Shown: piece after piece, positions 17,022 through 26,227 of the stretch | Layout of the letters: each line of letters opens with the position of its first letter | Numbering within the stretch: the first letter of the stretch is position 1 | Notes under the pieces: model-generated | Told to the model about the DNA's origin: nothing | Databases searched by the model: none | Seen by the model: the letters and a program-made list of their open reading frames with translations, nothing else | Made by a program: the position numbers and the translations under genes | Assembly (NCBI RefSeq): GCF_001189845.1 | Contig: NZ_LFLZ01000063.1 | Span: forward strand, 1 to 52,318 | Reading direction: 5' to 3' | DNA: 52,318 nucleotides | From: Bradyrhizobium tropiciagri | Lineage (GTDB): Bacteria; Pseudomonadota; Alphaproteobacteria; Rhizobiales; Xanthobacteraceae

Positions 17022-18398
17022 ATGGATTGGATCCCTACAGTTTCGGAATGGCACGGCCCGATGTTCCTGCGCATCGTCGATGCCCTGGCCGCGGATATCG
17101 CGAGCGGCCGGCTGGTCCGCGGCCAGCGGCTGCCGACCCATCGCGCGCTGGCGACTGCCCTCGACATCGATCTCACCACGGTGACGCGCGCCTATGGCGA
17201 GGCGCGGCGGCGCGGGCTGCTCGACGCCCGCGTCGGCCAGGGCACCTTCGTGTCGGAGACCACGGCGCGCGCGGCGTCCGACCTGCCGACACCGGTGAAC
17301 ATCGACCTGTCGATGAACCTGCCGCCGCAGCCGGTCGAGGCCAATCTCGACCTGCGCATCGCGCAGGGACTTGCCACCATCCGCTCCGAGGCCGGGTTCT
17401 CCGCCTATCTCGGCTATACGCGGCCCGGCGGCACCGCCGACGAGCGCGAGGTCGGTGCCGCGTGGCTGGCGCCGCGCGTGCCCAATGCTTCGGCCGACCG
17501 GATCGTGATCTATCCAGGGTCGCAGGCGATCATCTTCAACGCCCTGCTGGCGCTGACTTCGCCCGGCGATGTCGTGCTGACGGAGACGCTGACGTTTCCC
17601 GGCATCAAGGCTGCGGCCGCGCGGCTCGATGTTAGGCTTGTCGGCGTTGCGATGGACGCTGAGGGCGCAAGGCCCGACGCGCTCGACGAGGCCTGCCGCA
17701 AGCACAGACCGAAGGCAGTCTATCTGATCCCGACGCAGCAGAACCCGACCACGGCGACGATGGGCGCTATCAGACGCAAGGCGATCGCCGACGTCATCAG
17801 GAAGCGCGGCTGCGTGCTGATCGAAGACGACGTCTACGGCCCACTCGAACCGCAGGTGGCACCGATTGCCACGCTGATCCCCGAACGCACCTACCTTGCC
17901 GCGAGCATCGCGAAATGCATCGCGCCCGCCTTGCGCGTCGCCTATCTGCTGGCGCCAGACGCCGCCGCCGAGCAGCGGATGCGCGCCGGCATGCAGGCCA
18001 CCATGCAGATGCCGCCGTCGCTGATGGTGGCGCTGGTGACGCAATGGCTGCGCTCCGGCGTCGCCGCCGACATCATCCGCGCCATCCGCAACGAGGCGGC
18101 CGCCCGCCAGCAGCTCGCGGCCCGCTTCCTCAAGGGCGTGACCTTTGCGGCGCGGCCGGCCAGCCACCATCTCTGGATGCCGCTGCCGAAACATTTCGAC
18201 GGCACCGACCTGCTGTCGCATCTGATGCGCAACGGCCTCGCGGTGGTCGGCGAAGACGCCTTTACGGCCGGAGAAGCCGCGCCGCGCGGCTTGCGCGTGT
18301 CGCTCGGCGCCGCGCGCAACCGCGCCGAACTGAGCCAGGCACTGCAGGTGCTGTCGAATGCAGTGCGCACGCCGGTTGGCGCAACGCAAATTGTGTAA
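17022..18398 (+). CDS. MocR-type (GntR/aminotransferase fusion) transcriptional regulator
   Basis: This 458-aa protein joins an N-terminal GntR winged HTH (about 15-85, with LPTHRALATALDIDLTTVTR) to a fold-type I aminotransferase domain (about 105-450). The presumed PLP Lys lies in LAASIAKCIAPALRVAYLL, and YLIPTQQNPTT matches the AAT-I pattern, so it likely senses PLP or a PLP-amino adduct. ATG 17022 is preferred over 16965, because the earlier start would place the direct-repeat operator inside the gene. The divergent DUF983 gene may be a target. A free aminotransferase role is less likely, given the HTH. Confidence 0.88.
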   Translation: MDWIPTVSEWHGPMFLRIVDALAADIASGRLVRGQRLPTHRALATALDIDLTTVTRAYGEARRRGLLDARVGQGTFVSETTARAASDLPTPVNIDLSMNLPPQPVEANLDLRIAQGLATIRSEAGFSAYLGYTRPGGTADEREVGAAWLAPRVPNASADRIVIYPGSQAIIFNALLALTSPGDVVLTETLTFPGIKAAAARLDVRLVGVAMDAEGARPDALDEACRKHRPKAVYLIPTQQNPTTATMGAIRRKAIADVIRKRGCVLIEDDVYGPLEPQVAPIATLIPERTYLAASIAKCIAPALRVAYLLAPDAAAEQRMRAGMQATMQMPPSLMVALVTQWLRSGVAADIIRAIRNEAAARQQLAARFLKGVTFAARPASHHLWMPLPKHFDGTDLLSHLMRNGLAVVGEDAFTAGEAAPRGLRVSLGAARNRAELSQALQVLSNAVRTPVGATQIV

Positions 18399-18536
18399 AT
18401 TTTCGATAGTCGTGCGGGAATAATCTTGCTCGAAAATGATTATGGTGCGCGGAGCGCTCTGACTTAAAAAGGGCGTTCAGGGCATCAGGCAGGGGCGGGC
18501 TTTTCAATGTCATGCGGATATGACCGGGCGATTGAC

Positions 18537-19805
18537 ATGCCCGTGCGGACGCTTCGTAGGGCAATAGTCGCGATCGGGTGTCTTGCGCTTGTCACATCGG
18601 GCGCGGCGCGCGCCTCCGATGCCCCTGCCCCGTCGCCGGACAAGCTGGAACGCATCACCGCGTTCTTCGACAACGAGGTCGCGAGCGGCAAGCTGCCCGG
18701 CGCGGTCATCCTGATCCAGCAGCATGGCAAGCCGGTCTATCTGAAAACCTTCGGCTACCGCGACGTCACGACCAAATCGCCGATGCGGCCGGACACGATG
18801 TTCGCATTGCATTCGATGACCAAGCCGATCACCAACACCGCCGCCATGATGCTCGTCGACGAGGGCAAGCTGTCGCCGCAGGACCCGCTGTCGAAATACA
18901 TTCCGGCCTTCGCCGACGTGAAAGTCGCGATCGAACCGGATGGTGGCAACGATCCGGCCAAGGTGGAGCTGGTGCCGCCGATCCGCCCCGTCACGATCGA
19001 AGACCTGATGCGGCACACCTCGGGCATCACCTACGAATATATCGGCGCCGACTGGATCCAGAAGATCTATCGCGACGGCCATCTGTTCGACGGCAAGTTC
19101 GACAACAAGGAATTCGCCGCGCGGCTGGCCAAGCTGCCGCTGTCGCGGCAGCCCGGCACGCTGTGGCGCTACGGTCATTCCACCGACGTGCTCGGCCGGG
19201 TGATCGAGATCGTCGCGGGCAAGACGCTCTATCAGTTCGAAAAGGAGCGCATCTTCGATCCCCTCAAGATGAACGACACCAGATACGTGCTCGATGCGGA
19301 GACCGAACGGACCCGGCTGGCCGAGCCGCTGCCGTCGGACACGATCCTGATCGACGGAGAGAACGACCGCCGCGCGCATCCTGAGTGGGAATCCGGCGGC
19401 GGCGGCTTGGTGTCGACCATTCTCGATTATGCCCGCTTCGCACAGATGCTGCTCAATGGCGGCGAGCTCGACGGCAAACGCTATCTGAGCCCGGCTGCGT
19501 TCAAGGACATGACGAGGGATCATATCGGACCAGGATCCGGCGTTGGCCGCGACTACTGGTACTTTCCCGGCGACGGCTTCGGCTACGGCTATGGCATCGC
19601 CGTGCGCACCGATCCCGGCATCGCCAAGCCGCCGCCGCCCGGCTCGATCGGCGAGTTGAAATGGGACAGCGGCAGCGGAACCTATTTCGGCGTCGATCCG
19701 AAGCTCGACATGATCTACATCATGCTCGAGCAGACCCAGAACGAGCGCCAGCGCATCACGCCGGCGTTCCGCAAGCTGGTGTACGACGCGTTCAGCCCGG
19801 ACTGA
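18537..19805 (+). CDS. Exported serine hydrolase, beta-lactamase/esterase (class C) fold
   Basis: This protein of about 422 aa has a signal peptide ending in GAARA and a class C beta-lactamase-like domain. The nucleophile is in HSMTKP (SxxK, about residue 93), and Tyr occupies the second motif in WRYGHSTDVLGR, as in EstB-type esterases. GGGGLVS toward the C-terminus may serve as the third strand region. These enzymes hydrolyse esters or peptides rather than giving drug resistance. ATG 18537 begins a clean signal peptide; ATG 18507 is an alternative. Neither has a strong ribosome-binding site. It stands alone after the MocR gene (138 nt). Confidence 0.85.
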   Translation: MPVRTLRRAIVAIGCLALVTSGAARASDAPAPSPDKLERITAFFDNEVASGKLPGAVILIQQHGKPVYLKTFGYRDVTTKSPMRPDTMFALHSMTKPITNTAAMMLVDEGKLSPQDPLSKYIPAFADVKVAIEPDGGNDPAKVELVPPIRPVTIEDLMRHTSGITYEYIGADWIQKIYRDGHLFDGKFDNKEFAARLAKLPLSRQPGTLWRYGHSTDVLGRVIEIVAGKTLYQFEKERIFDPLKMNDTRYVLDAETERTRLAEPLPSDTILIDGENDRRAHPEWESGGGGLVSTILDYARFAQMLLNGGELDGKRYLSPAAFKDMTRDHIGPGSGVGRDYWYFPGDGFGYGYGIAVRTDPGIAKPPPPGSIGELKWDSGSGTYFGVDPKLDMIYIMLEQTQNERQRITPAFRKLVYDAFSPD

Positions 19806-19821
19806 GTTCCGCTAGTGGCCC

Positions 19822-19909
19822 CGTCATTGCGAGGAGCGAAGCGACGAAGCAATCCATCCATCCGCGTACTCACGGATAGATGGATTGCTTCGCTTCGCTC
19901 GCAATGACG
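19822..19909. repeat. Palindromic repeat, CGTCATTGCGAG type, copy 2
   Basis: This 88-nt element with ends CGTCATTGCGAGGAGCGAAG and CTTCGCTCGCAATGACG has an internal GCAATCCATC / GATGGATTGC pair. It is the same family as 11488-11572. It lies between convergent genes and could act as a bidirectional terminator. Confidence 0.8.
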
Positions 19910-19928
19910 GAAACGGAAACGTCTCTCC

Positions 19929-20132
19929 TTACAACCTCCGCCGCACCACTTCCTGCCTGCGCCGTGCTGCATCCGCGATCAGGCTCGCGGTGCATTCGTT
20001 GCAGACGAACGCACACGCGTCGGTAAACAAGCCGATCCGTGCATCCAGTCCGACCGCATCGTCGTCGGTGAGGCCGTCGATGACCCCACCGCAGCACACG
20101 CATTGGTGGCGCGACGCAAACGCTCGCTCCAT
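19929..20132 (-). CDS. Small cysteine-rich protein of unknown function
   Basis: This 67-aa protein starts at ATG 20132 with GGAGAG about 8 nt upstream. It contains two cysteine pairs, CVCCGG (about 11-16) and CNEC (about 42-45), in a layout that could bind one zinc ion as a knuckle or treble-clef ribbon. The tail is Arg-rich (RRRQEVVRRRL). I do not recognise a family with certainty. The good ribosome-binding site and the palindromic promoter element upstream (20165-20182) argue that it is a real gene. Confidence 0.6.
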   Translation of the reverse strand: MERAFASRHQCVCCGGVIDGLTDDDAVGLDARIGLFTDACAFVCNECTASLIADAARRRQEVVRRRL

Positions 20133-20164
20133 GACGCGCTCTCCAGCCGTCGCTTCCCTCGCGG

Positions 20165-20182
20165 TATATACTATCGTATATA
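20165..20182. promoter_or_regulatory. Inverted repeat TATATAC-N4-GTATATA upstream of the small Cys protein gene
   Basis: TATATACTATCGTATATA has 7-bp arms and a 4-bp centre, 33 nt upstream of the start at 20132. The AT-rich arms could hold a -10 element on the minus strand, and the symmetry suggests a dimeric repressor site (TetR- or GntR-like). Confidence 0.45.
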
Positions 20183-20308
20183 TCGAACCCGACAAGGCAG
20201 GCGGGTGAACAATCCGGTCGGGAACCCTGCACACAACAACCATCGACCGGAGACGATCGCCTCACAATTCCTGCCTGGTCCAACCAGGTTCATCGAGGAA
20301 ACGCGATC

Positions 20309-21376
20309 ATGATAAGAAAGAATGGCGACGCGGGGCATCCGCGCGCAACGGGAGAACTGCTCAAGATCCGCCGCGCATCGCTGGAGCGTTTTCGAGCGAA
20401 GTGGTTACCGGTTCGCGCGAGGAAAACACGTCAAACTAAGAATCTGCTGAGCGCTGCGGCTACCATCCTCGCGCTTGGCGCGGCCGACTACGTGCGCGCC
20501 GAAACCGCTCCGGTCGACGTTCCCGACAAGAGTTTCCCTGAGAGCGTGACCTCGACCTCCGACGGCACGCTGTATGTCGGCAGCTTCAACCATGGCGGCG
20601 TGACCAAGATCTCCGGCGGCAAGGCCGAGCAGCTGGTCAAGCCGGGGGCCGCCGACAGCCGCTCGACGCTCGGCGTGCTCGCCGACGAGAAGAGCGGCAC
20701 GCTCTATGTCTGCTCCAACGACATCAGCGCGATGGGCGTCGCCGGGCCGAGCGACGTCAAGGGCGCCTGGCTGAAGACCTTCGATCTCAAGAGCGGCGCG
20801 CCGAAGGGCAGCTTTGCGTTGAGCGATCCGAAATCGTTCTGCAACGACATCGTGGTCGGCGCCGATGGCACCGCCTATGTCAGCGATTCCTTCGCGCCGT
20901 TCGTCTATAGCCTGAAGCCCGGCGGCACCGCGCTGGCGACGTTCGCGACCGATCCGCAGCTCGCGCCGGCCAAGGACGGCGTCGGGCTCGACGGCATTGC
21001 GATCGGCGCCGACGGCAATCTCTATGTCACGACCTTCATTCCGGCCAAGCTGTTCAAGATCGAGATGAAGGACGGCAAGGCGGGTGCCGTGACTGAGCTG
21101 AAGCCGTCGCGGCCGCTCGACCACGCCGACGCGCTGCGCGCCCGCGGCAGCGGCTTCCTGCTGATCGAGGGCAACGGCAAGCTCGACAAGGTCACGGTGA
21201 AGGGCAGCGACGCCACGATCGACACCATCAAGGATGGCCTGGCCGAGCCGGTCTCGGTGACGCAAATCGGCGACGTCGGCTGGGTCGCCGAGGGCAAGCT
21301 GTCCTATGTGATCGGCGACAACAAGAGCAAGGACCCCGGCCCGTTCAAGCTGACGCCGATCGCGCTGCCGAAGTAA
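20309..21376 (+). CDS. Exported SMP-30/gluconolactonase-like beta-propeller protein
   Basis: This 355-aa protein is built of repeated GTLYV / GTAYVSD / GNLYVTT blades that suit a six-bladed SMP-30 or NHL-type propeller. FCNDIVVGADGTAYVSDS resembles the Asn-Asp metal and lactone site of SMP-30 enzymes. A hydrophobic export segment (NLLSAAATILALGAADYVRAE) begins only at about residue 45, after an unusually long basic region. ATG 20309 is still supported by GAGGAAA upstream. It could be a lactonase or only a binding propeller. The gene is monocistronic. Confidence 0.75.
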   Translation: MIRKNGDAGHPRATGELLKIRRASLERFRAKWLPVRARKTRQTKNLLSAAATILALGAADYVRAETAPVDVPDKSFPESVTSTSDGTLYVGSFNHGGVTKISGGKAEQLVKPGAADSRSTLGVLADEKSGTLYVCSNDISAMGVAGPSDVKGAWLKTFDLKSGAPKGSFALSDPKSFCNDIVVGADGTAYVSDSFAPFVYSLKPGGTALATFATDPQLAPAKDGVGLDGIAIGADGNLYVTTFIPAKLFKIEMKDGKAGAVTELKPSRPLDHADALRARGSGFLLIEGNGKLDKVTVKGSDATIDTIKDGLAEPVSVTQIGDVGWVAEGKLSYVIGDNKSKDPGPFKLTPIALPK

Positions 21377-21410
21377 GGGCCGAGTTTAGTATCTCGACAA
21401 ACTCGGTGCA

Positions 21411-21432
21411 CCTCTCCCGCTTGCGGGAGAGG
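21411..21432. terminator. Strong hairpin between convergent genes
   Basis: CCTCTCCCGC (21411-21420) and GCGGGAGAGG (21423-21432) are exact complements with a 2-nt centre, 35 nt after the propeller gene and 47 nt past the stop of the opposite rhodanese gene. It can serve both directions. No clear T-run follows. The sequence also resembles the GGGAGAGGG repeat family. Confidence 0.5.
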
Positions 21433-21478
21433 GGGCGCAGTCTCTCCGTGGTCAAGGTCCGACCACATCTCATATGTG

Positions 21479-22711
21479 CTAGATCACATAAAACCCGTGC
21501 GTGCCGTCGCGGCGGAGCTGGTCGACGAGGCCGTATTCCCACTCGAGATAGGCCTGCATCGCCTGCTCCGCGACGCCGGTGCCTTCATAGGGCCGCCGGT
21601 AGCGATGCGCGGGGTCGGGCCGCGGCACGACGCGCGGCGGCCCGACTTCGAGCCCGCCGTCATAGCCGCCCTCGAGCACATAGACTTCCCACGCCATCTG
21701 CGCGAGCCAGGACGCCGTCATGTCGGCGCGGATGCTCCTGTCGTCGGTCAGCACGATGCGCGCACCGCGCACCGGTGCAGCCATATCGATCTCCTGGACC
21801 AGCTGGCCACCGGCATAATGGCGGAAGCCGATCAGGTGACCCGCGGCATATTCTTCCGCATCGCGCACGTCGAAGCGATAGAGCGTGCGGTGCGCGTCGT
21901 TTTCCAGCGCGGCGAGCTCGGCCGTGCCGATATGACGAACGCCGGCCCGATACGCGACGTCGCGGGCATTATCGGCGGCGCCCGCGAACGGACCGACATC
22001 GCCGCGCTTACCAGCGCCGTGCTCGAGATCGTGCTTCGCCAGCGTCCAGCCGATCGTGCCGTTGCGCAGCGCCCGCACCTTGTTCGGCAGCCCGGCATTG
22101 ATCAGCGACTGCGTGCCGATGATCGAGCGGGTGCGGCCGGCGCAATTGACGATGATGGTGGTGTCGGGATCGGGTGCCGCGCCGCCGGCGCGCAGCACCA
22201 GCTCGGCGCCGGGCACGCTGACCGAGCCCGGGATGTTCATGGTGGCATATTCGTCGAAGCGGCGGACATCGAGGATCGCGATGTTGGCCTTGTCGGAGAT
22301 CAGCGCGGCGACCTCATCGGCGCTGAGCGAGGGCGTGTGCCGGCGCGCCTCGACCAGCTCGCCGAACGCCTTGGCGTAGGAATTGACGTCCTCGAACACC
22401 TCGTAACCCGTCGCCTTCCAGGCCTTTAGGCCGCCGGCAAGCGCCGCGACGTTGCTATAGCCGAGCTCGTGCAACTGGTCGGCCGCGGCAGCGACCAGGT
22501 CCTCGCCATTGTCATAGAGCACGATCGGCGCGTCCTTGCACGGCAGTCGCAGCTCGGCCTCCAGCGCGATCCGGCCGGCGGCCATGTTGGCGGCAAACAA
22601 CGGATGGCCGGTGGCGAATTCCGCCTCATGTCTGACGTCGAGCAGCGCGATCTCCCGGCGCAGCAGCAGCGTCGCACGAATGTCCTGGGGGGTGACGGAA
22701 GAAACTGTCAT
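21479..22711 (-). CDS. Multi-domain rhodanese-family protein
   Basis: This protein of about 410 aa has three rhodanese-like domains (about 1-105, 125-240 and 260-360). Only the middle one has the active-site cysteine, in IIVNCAGRTRS. The first reads IVLYDNGED and the third IVLTDDRSI, with Asp where Cys is expected. It probably moves sulfane sulfur with one catalytic and two structural or binding domains. ATG 22711 starts domain 1 cleanly; an in-frame ATG at 22774 adds 21 residues. Neither start has a clear ribosome-binding site. It is divergent from glgC by about 245 nt. Confidence 0.83.
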   Translation of the reverse strand: MTVSSVTPQDIRATLLLRREIALLDVRHEAEFATGHPLFAANMAAGRIALEAELRLPCKDAPIVLYDNGEDLVAAAADQLHELGYSNVAALAGGLKAWKATGYEVFEDVNSYAKAFGELVEARRHTPSLSADEVAALISDKANIAILDVRRFDEYATMNIPGSVSVPGAELVLRAGGAAPDPDTTIIVNCAGRTRSIIGTQSLINAGLPNKVRALRNGTIGWTLAKHDLEHGAGKRGDVGPFAGAADNARDVAYRAGVRHIGTAELAALENDAHRTLYRFDVRDAEEYAAGHLIGFRHYAGGQLVQEIDMAAPVRGARIVLTDDRSIRADMTASWLAQMAWEVYVLEGGYDGGLEVGPPRVVPRPDPAHRYRRPYEGTGVAEQAMQAYLEWEYGLVDQLRRDGTHGFYVI

Positions 22712-22957
22712 GAGATGCTGGTCCGGGCGGGAAAATGCGCAGGCCTGCTCTAGGCCGAAATCGCGCGTCGTCAATAGGTTTAACCAAGTCGCAACCCCGC
22801 TCCCCGGCAGCTGAAATCCAAGGAACGAAAACCCGCCATCCCGCTTTGCCCAACCGGGACGCTCTTGCTACGTTCCAATCGGCCCCGTTGGCGTCCGATC
22901 AGGCCTTCCGGACAAGAGAAGGCAGCGGGGCCAGCCTGAAGTTCTGGGAGGATGACC

Positions 22958-24220
22958 ATGAGACCAGTCGGAAATGAACCATTGTCGCGTCACGCCCTCG
23001 CTTTCGTGCTGGCCGGCGGACGCGGCAGCAGACTTCAGGAGCTCACCGACAAGCGCGCCAAGCCGGCAGTGTATTTCGGCGGCAAGTCCCGCATCATCGA
23101 TTTCGCGCTCTCCAATGCGGTGAACTCGGGCATCCGCCGCATCGCGGTGGCGACCCAGTACAAGGCGCACAGCCTGATCCGGCACCTGCAAGGCGGCTGG
23201 AACTTCTTCCGCCCGGAACGAAACGAGAGCTTCGACATCCTGCCCGCAAGCCAGCGCGTTTCTGAAACGATGTGGTATGTCGGCACGGCCGACGCGGTCT
23301 ACCAGAACATCGACATCCTCGAGGCGCACGGCACCAAGTACATCCTGGTGCTCGCCGGCGACCATGTTTACAAGATGGACTACGAGATCATGCTGAAGCA
23401 GCATGTCGAGAGCGGCGCCGACGTCACGGTCGGCTGCCTCGAGATGCCGCGCGCGGAATCCAGCGCCTTCGGCATCATGCACATCGACGACACCGGCCTG
23501 ATCCAGTCCTTCCTGGAGAAGCCGGCCGATCCGCCACCGATGCCCGGCAAGCCCGACAAGTCGCTGGCCAGCATGGGCATCTATGTCTTCAATTCGGAAT
23601 TTCTGTTCGACGAATTGCGCCGCGATGCCGCCGACCCGAACTCGGCCCACGATTTCGGCAAGGACATCATCCCCTATATCGTGAAGCACGGCCGGGCGAT
23701 CGCGCATCAGTTCAACGATTCCTGCGTCCGCTCCGGCGACGATCCCCGCTCCTACTGGCGCGATGCCGGCACCGTCGATGCCTATTGGGGCGCCAACATC
23801 GATCTTACCGACGTGGTGCCCGAGCTCGATCTTTACGATCGGTCATGGCCGATCTGGACCTACGCCGAGATCACCCCGCCCGCCAAATTCGTCCACGACG
23901 AGGACGGACGGCGCGGCCAGGCAGTGACCTCGCTGGTCTCGGGCGCCTGCATCATCTCGGGCGCATCGCTCCGACGGTCGCTGCTGTTCACCGGCGTCCA
24001 TGTCAATTCCTACGCCAATGTCGAGAACGCCGTGATCATGCCCTATGTGAATGTCGGCCGCGGCGCGCGGCTCAGGAACGTCGTGATCGATCGCGGCGTG
24101 CGAATTCCGGAAGGACTCGTGGTCGGCGAGGATCCCGAATTCGACGGCAAGCGCTTCCGCACCACCGAGAACGGGATCACGCTGATCACGCAATCGATGA
24201 TCGAGAGGCTCGGCACATGA
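22958..24220 (+). CDS. glgC: Glucose-1-phosphate adenylyltransferase (ADP-glucose pyrophosphorylase)
   Basis: This 420-aa enzyme makes ADP-glucose from ATP and glucose-1-phosphate, the committed step of bacterial glycogen synthesis. The nucleotidyltransferase core begins FVLAGGRGSRLQELTDKRAKPAVYFGGKSRIIDF, broken here as LAGGRGSRL and RAKPAV. GTADAVYQN is the ATP site, and FLEKP and the C-terminal left-handed helix region (SLLFTGVHVNS) follow. ATG 22958 is preferred, with GGGAGG 6 nt upstream; ATG 22952 has no spacing. The stop overlaps the glgA start (ATGA). Allosteric control by glycolytic intermediates is known for the family. Confidence 0.96.
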   Translation: MRPVGNEPLSRHALAFVLAGGRGSRLQELTDKRAKPAVYFGGKSRIIDFALSNAVNSGIRRIAVATQYKAHSLIRHLQGGWNFFRPERNESFDILPASQRVSETMWYVGTADAVYQNIDILEAHGTKYILVLAGDHVYKMDYEIMLKQHVESGADVTVGCLEMPRAESSAFGIMHIDDTGLIQSFLEKPADPPPMPGKPDKSLASMGIYVFNSEFLFDELRRDAADPNSAHDFGKDIIPYIVKHGRAIAHQFNDSCVRSGDDPRSYWRDAGTVDAYWGANIDLTDVVPELDLYDRSWPIWTYAEITPPAKFVHDEDGRRGQAVTSLVSGACIISGASLRRSLLFTGVHVNSYANVENAVIMPYVNVGRGARLRNVVIDRGVRIPEGLVVGEDPEFDGKRFRTTENGITLITQSMIERLGT

Positions 24221-25668
24221 CGCCCATCCGCGTCCTCGCGGTCGCCTCGGAAGTCTACCCGATCGTCAAGACCGGCGGCCTCGCCGACGTGGCCGGCGCG
24301 CTGCCGGCGGCACTGCAGCAGCATGGCGTCACGACGCGGACGCTGGTGCCCGGCTATCCGGCTGTGCTGAACGCGCTGGCCTCGGCGGAGACGCTGCTGC
24401 ACTGGGGCGAGTTCTACGGCGGGCCGATCCGCGTGCTCGCCGGCACCCATGACGGCCTCGATCTGCTCGCGCTCGACGCGCCGCATCTCTATGCGCGGCC
24501 GGGCAATCCCTATGTCGGCCCCGACGGACGCGATTGGCCCGACAACGGCATCCGCTTCGCGGCGCTGTCGCGGGTGGCGGCGGAAATCGGCCGCGGCGCG
24601 ATCGCCTCCTACGTCCCCGACATCGTCCATGCCCATGACTGGCAGGCCGGCCTCGCGCCGGCCTATCTGCATTATGGCGGGCAGCCGCGGCCGGGCACCG
24701 TGATGACCGTGCACAACCTCGCCTATCAGGGCCAGTTCTCGCTGGACATGCTCGCGACATTCGGCCTGCCGGGCGAGTCCTACTCGCTTCACGGCGTCGA
24801 ATATTACGGCACCATCAGCCTGCTCAAGGCCGGCCTGCAATTTGCCGACCGCATCACCACGGTGTCGCCGACCTATGCGCAGGAGATCCAGAGCGACGAG
24901 GGCGGCATGGGGCTCGGCGGCCTGCTGCGCGAACGCTCCGACGTGCTGAGCGGCATCCTCAACGGCATCGATATCGCGGTATGGAATCCGGCCACCGACC
25001 CCGATATCGCCGCGCGCTTCAGCGCCGAGCAGATAGCAGAGCGCGCCGCCAACAAGGCGGCGTTGCAGCGGCGCTTCGGGCTCGATCCGACGCCGGATGC
25101 GATGCTGCTCGGCGTCATCAGCCGGCTGTCATGGCAGAAGGGGCTCGACCTGCTGCTCGACAACATTCCGACCTTGCTCGGCGAAGGCATCCAGCTCGCG
25201 CTGCTTGGCAGCGGCGATCGCGATCTGCAGGATCGCTACACAGAGCTAGCGCGCGACAATCCCGGACGGATCGCAGTCGTAATCGGCTATGACGAGGCGC
25301 TGGCACATCTGATTCAGGCAGGCTCCGATGCGCTCGCGGTGCCGTCGCGGTTCGAGCCCTGCGGCCTCACCCAGCTCTGCGCGCTGCGCTACGGCGCGGT
25401 CCCGATCGTCGCCAATGTCGGCGGCCTCGCCGACACCGTGCAGGGCTTCGACGAAGCCGCAGTCACAGGCAGTGCTGCAACCGGCGTCAAGTTCGCGCCC
25501 GTCACCTCGGAGGCGCTCGCCCATGGCTTGCGCACAGCGAACCTGCTGTTCAACGACAAGGTGACCTGGCGCCGGCTGCAGCTAGCCGGCATGGCCACCG
25601 ATGTCTCCTGGCACAATCGCGCCGGCCGCTACGCCGCGCTCTATCGCGAGCTTGCCGCCAGAGCTTGA
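24217..25668 (+). CDS. glgA: Glycogen synthase (ADP-glucose type, GT5)
   Basis: This 483-aa cytoplasmic glucosyltransferase extends alpha-1,4-glucan from ADP-glucose. The GT-B fold is complete: KTGGLADVAGALP at residues 16-28 (the KxGGL nucleotide motif), HAHDW in the N-domain, and PSRFEPCGLTQL in the C-domain with the catalytic Glu region. The start ATG 24217 overlaps the glgC stop by four bases, which fixes the start and shows translational coupling. No glgB, glgP, glgX or pgm follows; the next gene is convergent. Confidence 0.96.
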   Translation: MTPIRVLAVASEVYPIVKTGGLADVAGALPAALQQHGVTTRTLVPGYPAVLNALASAETLLHWGEFYGGPIRVLAGTHDGLDLLALDAPHLYARPGNPYVGPDGRDWPDNGIRFAALSRVAAEIGRGAIASYVPDIVHAHDWQAGLAPAYLHYGGQPRPGTVMTVHNLAYQGQFSLDMLATFGLPGESYSLHGVEYYGTISLLKAGLQFADRITTVSPTYAQEIQSDEGGMGLGGLLRERSDVLSGILNGIDIAVWNPATDPDIAARFSAEQIAERAANKAALQRRFGLDPTPDAMLLGVISRLSWQKGLDLLLDNIPTLLGEGIQLALLGSGDRDLQDRYTELARDNPGRIAVVIGYDEALAHLIQAGSDALAVPSRFEPCGLTQLCALRYGAVPIVANVGGLADTVQGFDEAAVTGSAATGVKFAPVTSEALAHGLRTANLLFNDKVTWRRLQLAGMATDVSWHNRAGRYAALYRELAARA

Positions 25669-25673
25669 TCCGG

Positions 25674-25742
25674 AAAAGTGCGACGCGGTTTTCCCTCGCG
25701 ACAAACGCGATGCGTTTGCGCCGAGATCATGCTCACAAGGTG
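25674..25742. repeat. Intergenic repeat with hairpin between glgA and a convergent gene
   Basis: GGAAAAGTGCGACGCGGTTTTCC is a motif I recall as common in intergenic DNA of Rhizobiales (given here as GGAAAAGTGCG plus GCGGTTTTCC). Within it CAAACGC (25702-25708) and GCGTTTG (25712-25718) form a tight stem. It may terminate glgA transcription. Confidence 0.5.
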
Positions 25743-25758
25743 AGCAGGTAAAGCGCGC

Positions 25759-26076
25759 TCAGTTCAACAGATCGCAGGACGCGATGCGGTTGATATCGGC
25801 GAGGCGTCGATCGGGATTGCCCTTGAGATCGAGGCTCGCGACGAGATCCAGCAGCCGGCCATAGGCGCGGTCGGCGACCGCGACCGGCAACGGCTCCTCG
25901 TCAAAGGTTTCGACGTAGTTGCCGACGAGACCGCTCAGCAGCCGGCAAACGCCGCGTTGCTCGGGGTCGTCCTTGCTCAAGGTCTCGAGTTTTTGCTGGA
26001 AGGTCCTGAAGGTCCGCAAGCCATGCGGCTGCTGCGAAAGCCAAGAATGTAAATCAGGAGTATGCAAATCGGTCAT
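25759..26076 (-). CDS. Hypothetical protein
   Basis: This 105-aa soluble, probably all-helical protein has no family that I recognise. Segments such as LRTFRTFQQKLETL and AYGRLLDLVASLDLKGN look amphipathic. There is no signal peptide or membrane segment. GAAGAGG precedes ATG 26076, and a TATATA box-like sequence lies about 30 nt further upstream, which supports a real gene. It is convergent with glgA; nothing else links it to glycogen metabolism. Confidence 0.6.
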   Translation of the reverse strand: MTDLHTPDLHSWLSQQPHGLRTFRTFQQKLETLSKDDPEQRGVCRLLSGLVGNYVETFDEEPLPVAVADRAYGRLLDLVASLDLKGNPDRRLADINRIASCDLLN

Positions 26077-26227
26077 ATCAGCCTCTTCAACATGGAGAAG
26101 AAGCTACCGGCTTATATAGCCGATCAGTTTACGGTGCCATTACAAATTTCGCATGCATCCCCTGCTCCAGCCGCGCAAGCCGTGTCATCGGATTGGCACG
26201 CATTATCCTTAAGATAAGTTCGTTTGG

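Noticed and set aside
23272..24216. Long N-terminal extension of the glgA frame
   Set aside because: It is the shifted frame of glgC; glycogen synthases start at the MTPIRVLAVASE position, which overlaps the glgC stop by 4 nt.
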